Source: CAZGSG01 sp964528095 (lineage in GTDB: Bacteria; Bacteroidota; Bacteroidia; Chitinophagales; Chitinophagaceae). From it: a stretch of 11,224 nucleotides of DNA. The stretch covers positions 1 through 11,224 of the forward strand of contig CAZGSG010000194.1 in NCBI GenBank assembly GCA_964528095.1, written 5' to 3'. Shown piece by piece: positions 7,260 to 11,224 of the stretch. The notes under the pieces are model-generated. The model did no database searches, had not been told where the DNA came from, and worked only from the letters and a program-made list of their open reading frames with translations. Positions within the stretch are counted from its first letter, which is position 1, and every line of letters begins with the position of its first letter. Both the position numbers and the translations under genes were made by a program.

Positions 7260-10043
7260 ATGCACGCCGACCGGACTATTGTAAACAACAGACTGTTTCC
7301 AGGATTAAGTTCATTCATTCTGCTGCTGTGTTTAGTGGTATCGGTGAATTGTGCCGGGCAAAAATCTTCCATATATTCCCCGGGTAAAAAACCCGCGCTG
7401 TCGCAATATCGCGAACGGACCAGTATCAACGACGGCTGGAAATTTTTTCGGTATACAAACGAACCGGATAAGCTGGTGTATGATATCCGTCCGGAAATTG
7501 CAGATCGTAATGATAATGTGGTGGCTGACAGCAAGCCCACCGAATCCGTATCGGTTGTTTCTTCGCAGGATGTATTAAAGAGTTGGATACTACCTTCCGG
7601 GAATGATTTTATTAAGGATCCTGCCAGGCAACATGCTCGTCCGCAGGGTAACCCCGGGAAAGACTTTCCTTTTGTACAAAACAATTTTAATGACGATGCC
7701 TGGCAATCAGTCAATCTTCCGCATGACTGGGCGATCGCAGGTCCGTTTTACAAAGAAGCCAATGCAATAGTAGGAGGAGGGATGGGCAGGCTTCCTGTTC
7801 AGGGAGTAGCCTGGTATCGCAAGCGTTTGAATATTGCGGAAACAGATAAAGGAAAACAAATCTATCTCGACATAGATGGGGCAATGTCTTATGCAATGGT
7901 ATGGTTAAACGGTAACTTGGTGGGAGGCTGGCCTTATGGTTATAACTCCTTCCGGCTCGATCTTACTCCATATATAAAAACAGGAAGCGATAATCAGCTT
8001 GCCATAAGGTTGGATAATCCAACGAATTCAGCCCGGTGGTACCCCGGTGGCGGTATATATCGCAATGTATGGCTCACTAAAGTAAATCCCGTGCATATAG
8101 CACAGTGGGGAACGTTTATTACTTCAAGAGATGTGTCAACTTCATCTGCAACCGTTGATATAGTTGTCAGTATAGACAATAAATCCGCGACTGATCGGGA
8201 TATTGAAGTTGTTACCGAGATCTATCGTGTAAATAATGATCTTGAACGGACAGGAAAAAAACTGGCTACCTTTCCTGTATCTACCGCTCTCATAAAAGCT
8301 GGTACCAATCAAAGTATAACAAATGCAGTGGTCCTGCGCAATCCATTGCTATGGGGGCCGGTCCCGGTACAGCAACCGAATCTTTATGTAGCCGTTACAA
8401 GAATAAGTCAGAAAGGAAAAAAGATTGACGAGTATGAAACAAGATTTGGGATCCGCTCATTAAAATTTGATGCGGTAACAGGTCTGCATGTCAATGGTAA
8501 ACCGGTACGGATCCAGGGTGTTAACCAGCACCATGATCTTGGTGCCATAGGCGCAGCATTTAATGTGCGGGCAGCTGAAAGACAACTGGAAATACTTCGT
8601 GAGCTGGGATGCAACGCAATTCGCCTTGCTCATAACCCGCCGGCTGCCGAACTACTGGATTTAACAGACCGGATGGGGTTTTTGGTGATCGATGAAATAT
8701 TTGATAGTTGGGAAAGAAAAAAAACACCGCTTGACTTTCACCTCATCTTCACTGACTGGTATGAACCCGATACCAGGGCATTTATAAGAAGGGATAGAAA
8801 TCATCCATCTGTTATCGCCTGGAGTTTTGGTAATGAAGTAGGAGAACAGTATACAGCGGAACAGGGAGCCGCATTAGCAAAAAAATTATATGATATCGTA
8901 AGAGATGAAGACAGTACAAGACCTGCAACTGCATCTATGAATTATGCCAAGCCGGATATGCCTTTTCCGAAAATGATGGATATACTAAGTTTGAACTACC
9001 AGGGAGAGGGTATAAGGGATGCGCCGGCATACCTGCATCTGCAGGGGATTAGAACTTCGCCGCTTTATCCGGCATTCCAACAGAAATTTCCGGGGAAGCT
9101 GATCGTGAGCAGTGAAACGGCTTCTGCTTTGAGCACCCGCGGCACATATTTGTTTCCTGTGGTCGATGACATCAGTGCGCCTATTGCTGAAGGTGCCGGT
9201 GGTAATTCCAGGTTACAGCAGGTAAGCGCTTATGAACTTTATACGGCTCAGTTTGGGGCTTCTCCCGATAAGGTTTTTGCCTCCCAGGACAAACATCCTT
9301 ATGTAGCCGGTGAATTTGTGTGGTCGGGTTTCGATTACCTGGGTGAACCTACTCCCTATTATTCCGCACGTAGTTCCTATTCCGGTATTATAGATTTGGC
9401 GGGATTCAAAAAAGACCGCTTTTATTTATATCAATCAAGATGGCGGCCAGCCAATAAAATGGCGCATATTCTGCCACACTGGACCTGGCCGGAACGTGCA
9501 GGCGCTATCACACCCGTGCATGTTTTTACCTCGGGTGATGAAGGAGAATTATTCCTGAATGATGTGTCATTGGGCAGGAAAAAGAAAGGATTGTTTGAAT
9601 ACCGGCTACGCTGGGATAGTGTGGTGTATCAACCAGGTGTGTTAAGAGTAGTAACTTATAAGAACGGATCGATATGGGCCACCGACACAGTGAGGACCGC
9701 CGGAGATGCTGTGCAAATGCAGCTGCTTGCAGACCGCAATACGTTGCGTGCAGATGGTAAAGACCTGGCATTTATTACACTCCGGGTATTGGATAGTAAT
9801 GGATTGTTGGTGCCGCAAGCCGGTAACCGTATACGTTTTGAGCTATCCGGGCCAGGTGAAATTATTGCTACGGATAATGGTGATCCGGCTGATTTGGAAG
9901 CATTCCCCTCAAAAGAAAGAAAAGCATACAATGGACTGGCTATGGTGATCATTCGAACAAAGGCGGGTGTAAGCGGGCAAATAAAACTGACCGCACAATC
10001 TGCAGGATTAACGCTTGCAGAAACAAGGATACATGTTAAATGA
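7260..10043 (+). CDS. Exported glycoside hydrolase family 2 protein, probable beta-galactosidase
   Basis: This retaining exo-glycosidase probably removes beta-linked galactose (or a related terminal sugar) from imported or surface-bound oligosaccharides. From the ATG at 7260 it has 927 residues. An in-frame ATG at 7209 would add 17 residues ahead of the signal peptide; I prefer 7260 because it leaves a normal short basic n-region before the hydrophobic stretch LSSFILLLCLVVSVNCAGQ. Cleavage after CA, or lipidation of the cysteine (residue 31 of this start), are both possible. The order is: GH2 sugar-binding jelly roll (INDGWKFF near 56, LPHDWAIAGPF near 153, RWYPGGGIYRNVWL near 259), Ig-like sandwich, and TIM barrel from GVNQHHDLG (about 420). 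The barrel contains acid/base WSFGNEVG (Glu 526) and nucleophile VSSETAS (Glu 619). A DUF4982-like domain follows from about 738 (VFTSGDEGELFLND), then a C-terminal Ig-like domain (about 820-927). Galactosidase specificity is inferred; beta-glucuronidase or another GH2 activity is possible. The stop is TGA. Confidence 0.93.
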   Translation: MHADRTIVNNRLFPGLSSFILLLCLVVSVNCAGQKSSIYSPGKKPALSQYRERTSINDGWKFFRYTNEPDKLVYDIRPEIADRNDNVVADSKPTESVSVVSSQDVLKSWILPSGNDFIKDPARQHARPQGNPGKDFPFVQNNFNDDAWQSVNLPHDWAIAGPFYKEANAIVGGGMGRLPVQGVAWYRKRLNIAETDKGKQIYLDIDGAMSYAMVWLNGNLVGGWPYGYNSFRLDLTPYIKTGSDNQLAIRLDNPTNSARWYPGGGIYRNVWLTKVNPVHIAQWGTFITSRDVSTSSATVDIVVSIDNKSATDRDIEVVTEIYRVNNDLERTGKKLATFPVSTALIKAGTNQSITNAVVLRNPLLWGPVPVQQPNLYVAVTRISQKGKKIDEYETRFGIRSLKFDAVTGLHVNGKPVRIQGVNQHHDLGAIGAAFNVRAAERQLEILRELGCNAIRLAHNPPAAELLDLTDRMGFLVIDEIFDSWERKKTPLDFHLIFTDWYEPDTRAFIRRDRNHPSVIAWSFGNEVGEQYTAEQGAALAKKLYDIVRDEDSTRPATASMNYAKPDMPFPKMMDILSLNYQGEGIRDAPAYLHLQGIRTSPLYPAFQQKFPGKLIVSSETASALSTRGTYLFPVVDDISAPIAEGAGGNSRLQQVSAYELYTAQFGASPDKVFASQDKHPYVAGEFVWSGFDYLGEPTPYYSARSSYSGIIDLAGFKKDRFYLYQSRWRPANKMAHILPHWTWPERAGAITPVHVFTSGDEGELFLNDVSLGRKKKGLFEYRLRWDSVVYQPGVLRVVTYKNGSIWATDTVRTAGDAVQMQLLADRNTLRADGKDLAFITLRVLDSNGLLVPQAGNRIRFELSGPGEIIATDNGDPADLEAFPSKERKAYNGLAMVIIRTKAGVSGQIKLTAQSAGLTLAETRIHVK

Positions 10044-10111
10044 ACAGGATAAGACCACGATTATTATTTCATAAAAAGCTGGAATAGCAGATTCATAGCA
10101 AGCAATCATAC

Positions 10112-10135
10112 GGAAGGATGAGTCTTCATCCTTCC
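10112..10135 (+). terminator. Hairpin terminator after the GH2 gene
   Basis: A perfect 10-bp stem GGAAGGATGA (10112-10121) / TCATCCTTCC (10126-10135) with a GTCT tetraloop lies 68 bp after the GH2 stop. A moderately T-rich tail follows (CTTATTGATTTT). The remaining AT-rich sequence to the xylA start at 10229 probably holds the xylA promoter, but I found no convincing TTG/TAnnTTTG pair and no copy of the LacI operator there. Confidence 0.75.
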
Positions 10136-10228
10136 CTTATTGATTTTAAATAGTAAAAATTAATAAGGGTATTGACTAGTTATCGAACTAATGCAAATTG
10201 TTTAATTCAACACAACTAACAAATTAAT

Positions 10229-11224
10229 ATGGCGATTATTTTAGGACAGAAAGAGTTTTTTAAAGGCATTTCTGCAATCAGTTATGAAGGAAAAGAATCT
10301 GATAACCCACTGGCGTACCGGTGGTATGATGAAAATAAAGTAGTAGCAGGAAAAACGATGAAGGATCATCTGCGTTTTGCCTGTGCGTACTGGCATAGCT
10401 TTGGAGGCAATGGTTCCGATCCTTTTGGTGAGCCTACTCATTTGTTTCCCTGGAGCGATGTATCCGATGCAGTGGAGCGGGCGAAGCAGAAGGCGGATGC
10501 CGCATTCGAATTCATAACAAAATTGGGACTGCCTTATTATTGTTTTCATGATGTTGATGTGGTAGATTATACCAACGACGTTAATGAGAATGATAAAAGA
10601 ATGAAAGCGCTTACAGATTACCTCAAACAAAAACAGGAAATAAGCGGTGTGAAATTGCTTTGGGGCACAGCCAATCTTTTCTCCAATAAAAAATACATGA
10701 ATGGAGCCGCTACCAATCCCGATTTCCATGTACTCACGCACGGCGCGGCACAGGTAAAAGCGGCATTGGATGCAACAATGGCGCTTGGCGGTGAAAACTA
10801 TGTTTTTTGGGGTGGACGGGAAGGTTATATGAGTTTGCTGAATACGAATATGAAAAGAGAAAAGGAACATCTCGCCAGATTTCTTCATGCAGCAAAAGAC
10901 TATGCCAGGAGAAATGGTTTCAAGGGAAAATTTTTTATATAGCCCAAACCCTGTGAGCCATCCAAGCATCAATATGACTATGACAGTGAAACCGGCATTG
11001 GTTTTCTCCGACAATATGACCTGCTGAACGACTTTAGTCTGAATATCGAAGTCAATCATGCGACACTCGCGGGACATACATTTGCACATGAATTACAGGT
11101 AGCGGTAGATGCCGGTTTGCTCGGCAGTATGGATGCCAATCGCGGCGACTACCAGAATGGCTGGGATACTGACCAGTTTCCCAACGATATCAATGAACTG
11201 ACAGAAGCCATGCTTATCATCCTG
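10229..11224 (+). pseudogene. xylA: Xylose isomerase with an in-frame amber codon at an active-site residue (partial; continues past window end)
   Basis: Xylose isomerase (EC 5.3.1.5) converts D-xylose to D-xylulose in the cytoplasm. The ATG at 10229 opens with MAIILGQKEFF, then LAYRWYDE, FACAYWHSFGGNGSDPFG, the catalytic FHDVDV (His107, Asp110) and NYVFWGGREGYMSLLNTN. At codon 238 (10940-10942) TAG replaces the Glu of the conserved FFIEPKP motif. The same frame then continues for 94 codons to the window edge with PKPCEPSKHQYDYD, NIEVNHATLAGH (Glu274, His277), MDANRGD (Asp302) and WDTDQFP (Asp313, Asp315). All these positions equal E. coli XylA numbering plus 6, so no indel is present and the stop sits exactly on E. 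coli metal ligand E232. The product up to the stop is 237 residues, against about 440 for the family, and would lack nearly all metal ligands. I call it a pseudogene provisionally. A sequencing error or readthrough would restore a normal enzyme. Confidence 0.88.
10940..10942 (+). other. In-frame TAG replacing the metal-ligand Glu codon of XylA
   Basis: The codons read TTT TTT ATA TAG CCC AAA CCC, where the family has FFIEPKP. A single G-to-T change at 10940 (GAG to TAG) explains the stop. The frame is the same before and after, and no compensating indel is needed. None of the four other genes whose ends are visible here terminates with TAG (two TAA, two TGA). Confidence 0.9.

Noticed and set aside
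10186..10212. A TGCAAATTGTTT sequence upstream of xylA as a third LacI operator
   Set aside because: Only the left GCAA arm matches. The central CG and the TTGC arm are absent.
10241..11089. A 282-codon open frame on the minus strand across xylA
   Set aside because: It lies wholly antisense to a clearly conserved xylose isomerase. Its translation is cysteine- and isoleucine-rich with no recognisable domain, as expected for a shadow of codon bias.
1..11224. CRISPR arrays, tRNA or rRNA genes, insertion sequences
   Set aside because: No regularly spaced repeats, no tRNA-like cloverleaf segments noticed, and no transposase-like reading frames or terminal inverted repeats were seen.

Overview
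The window looks like a polysaccharide-utilisation locus (PUL) from a Bacteroidota genome. I would guess the Chitinophagaceae (Chitinophaga/Niastella-like), but that placement rests on general resemblance and not on a database search. The evidence for Bacteroidota is an adjacent SusC/SusD pair, LacI-type regulators next to it, a GH2 enzyme with the C-terminal architecture common in this phylum, gene starts with no Shine-Dalgarno sequence, and promoter-like elements of the TTG / TAnnTTTG type.

Layout. (1) Minus strand, 1-742 and 782-1819: two tandem LacI-family repressors that are clearly paralogues. The left one runs off the window. (2) 1820-2150: the divergent control region. It holds an operator-like imperfect palindrome (GCAATCGGTTGC), a candidate Bacteroidota promoter whose -33 element lies inside that palindrome, and a leader of about 250 nt. 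The same 14-bp sequence occurs again directly upstream of the left lacI. (3) Plus strand, 2151-7024: a susC-susD operon (TonB-dependent outer-membrane transporter plus surface glycan-binding lipoprotein), closed by a strong 13-bp-stem terminator at 7071-7101. (4) 7260-10043: an exported GH2 glycoside hydrolase, probably a beta-galactosidase, in its own transcription unit and followed by a hairpin terminator at 10112-10135. (5) 10229 to the window end: xylose isomerase (xylA).

Proposed working: SusCD binds and imports oligosaccharides, the GH2 enzyme removes a terminal sugar in the periplasm or at the cell surface, and xylose would enter the pentose phosphate pathway through XylA. One or both LacI proteins would repress susCD and themselves through the shared operator until a sugar ligand releases them.

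The most striking observation is in xylA. The reading frame is intact on both sides of a single in-frame TAG at 10940-10942. That TAG replaces the glutamate codon of the conserved IEPKP motif, which is a metal ligand of the active site (E. coli XylA E232). All 94 codons after it still encode conserved xylose isomerase with the other ligands present. This is a very recent nonsense mutation, a sequence error, or, much less likely, a recoded stop. I did not find a clearly new biological system; the locus otherwise reads as a conventional PUL.
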